Assembly: GCA_029262175.1 (NCBI GenBank)
Contig: JAJCZV010000040.1
Coordinates: 1-35,193, forward strand
Source: Gemmatimonadota bacterium
Lineage (GTDB): Bacteria > Gemmatimonadota > Gemmatimonadetes > Palauibacterales > Palauibacteraceae
DNA length: 35,193 nt
Direction: 5' to 3'
Each line of letters starts with the position of its first letter. Within the stretch, counting starts at the first letter, position 1. Positions 34,983 through 35,193 of the stretch are shown here, piece by piece. A model generated the notes under the pieces. The model searched no databases. It had not been told where the DNA came from and saw only the letters and a list, made by a program, of their open reading frames with translations. The translations under genes were made by a program, and so were the position numbers.

Positions 34983-35072
34983 CGGGTATGCGATTCTGCT
35001 GCGGACATCGTAGGTGGGGCGCGCGACGCGCGCGAGACTACTGCTTGGCCGTCAGCAGCAATCGCTTGTTAG
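34977..35072 (-). other. Integron attC site, interrupted at its left core by IS110
   Basis: Read on the minus strand, the site ends in GTTAGAC (34983-34977), a perfect GTTRRRY core. It is an extended imperfect palindrome: CTAAC (34979-34983) with GTTAG (35068-35072), GCGATT (34990-34995) with AATCGC (35060-35065), CTGCTG (34996-35001) with CAGCAG (35053-35058), then CGG with CCG, and an inner GC-rich hairpin. One unpaired base (35059) sits in the left half, the asymmetry expected of attC and agreeing with the cassette's minus-strand orientation. The left core is cut by the second IS at 35070. Confidence 0.72.
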
Positions 35073-35193
35073 CAACTGTGTGCGAACTGGTCGTCAGCCG
35101 CAATGATGTTCGGGTCCCACGGCACACTGTCTCGCACCATCGCGTTGAGGATGACGAGTAGCTTCCTCATGCAGGCGGTGAGGGCGACCTTGG
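35069..35193 (-). CDS. IS110-family transposase, second copy (C-terminal end only)
   Basis: The last 40 residues of a transposase identical to that of the first copy, ending FAHSC with TAA (35071-35069). The stop uses the IS end bases TA plus an A from the attC site. The remainder lies beyond the right edge of the window. Confidence 0.88.
   Translation of the reverse strand, partial: KVALTACMRKLLVILNAMVRDSVPWDPNIIAADDQFAHSC
35070..35193 (-). mobile_element. IS110-family insertion sequence, second copy (partial)
   Basis: 124 bases identical to 33241-33364, in the same orientation, starting at the disrupted attC core. The rest lies outside the window. Confidence 0.88.

Overview
The window is visibly G+C-rich DNA from a Gram-negative (diderm) bacterium. 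Many products carry lipoprotein or Sec signal peptides, there is an outer-membrane beta-barrel protein and a PilX-like pilus protein, and gene density is high with 4-base stop/start overlaps. No rRNA or tRNA is visible, so the lineage cannot be fixed. The mix of ASPIC/UnbV and FG-GAP proteins, a multihaem cytochrome, DUF885 and choice-of-anchor-B proteins is the sort seen in marine or environmental lineages such as Gemmatimonadota- or Acidobacteriota-like bacteria (inference only). No gene-free stretch exceeds 300 bases; the longest is about 185 bases, upstream of the IS110 transposase.

Region A (1-11233, minus strand) is a tightly packed six-gene operon. In transcription order: an OsmC-family protein whose redox cysteine codon is replaced by in-frame TGA with a SECIS-like hairpin just downstream; a small membrane-anchored protein; a 1252-residue lipoprotein with two FG-GAP/ASPIC modules; a five-CXXCH membrane cytochrome with TPRs; a second ASPIC lipoprotein; and a TPR/FG-GAP lipoprotein cut off by the window edge. 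All junctions are overlaps or gaps of 7 bases or fewer. The likely selenoprotein at the head of a cytochrome/ASPIC operon is the most interesting finding.

Region B (11366-16671) holds housekeeping and accessory genes: a DUF885 lipoprotein with no canonical start, a PilX-like protein, two divergent alpha/beta hydrolases (the second YheT-like), and a TrxC-type thioredoxin overlapping the second hydrolase.

Region C (16733-27402, plus strand) is a block of secreted beta-propeller proteins. Three are paralogues joining FG-GAP-like repeats to a choice-of-anchor-B/LVIVD domain. Between the first and second lie a YncE-like lipoprotein and a VCBS/FG-GAP protein.

Region D (27425-32370, plus strand) has a two-TM membrane protein, a PAPS module (cysQ, cysC, sat) and a PQQ-type sugar dehydrogenase lipoprotein. 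A beta-barrel gene converges on it.

Region E (33195-35193) is mobile. A complete IS110-family element and the end of a second identical copy, in the same orientation, flank one integron-type gene cassette. The cassette carries a TTG-started membrane-protein gene between two attC-like palindromes, the right-hand one interrupted by the second IS. The shared IS end lies inside the transposase stop codon, so the last base of the stop comes from the target: TAA in one copy, read-through in the other.
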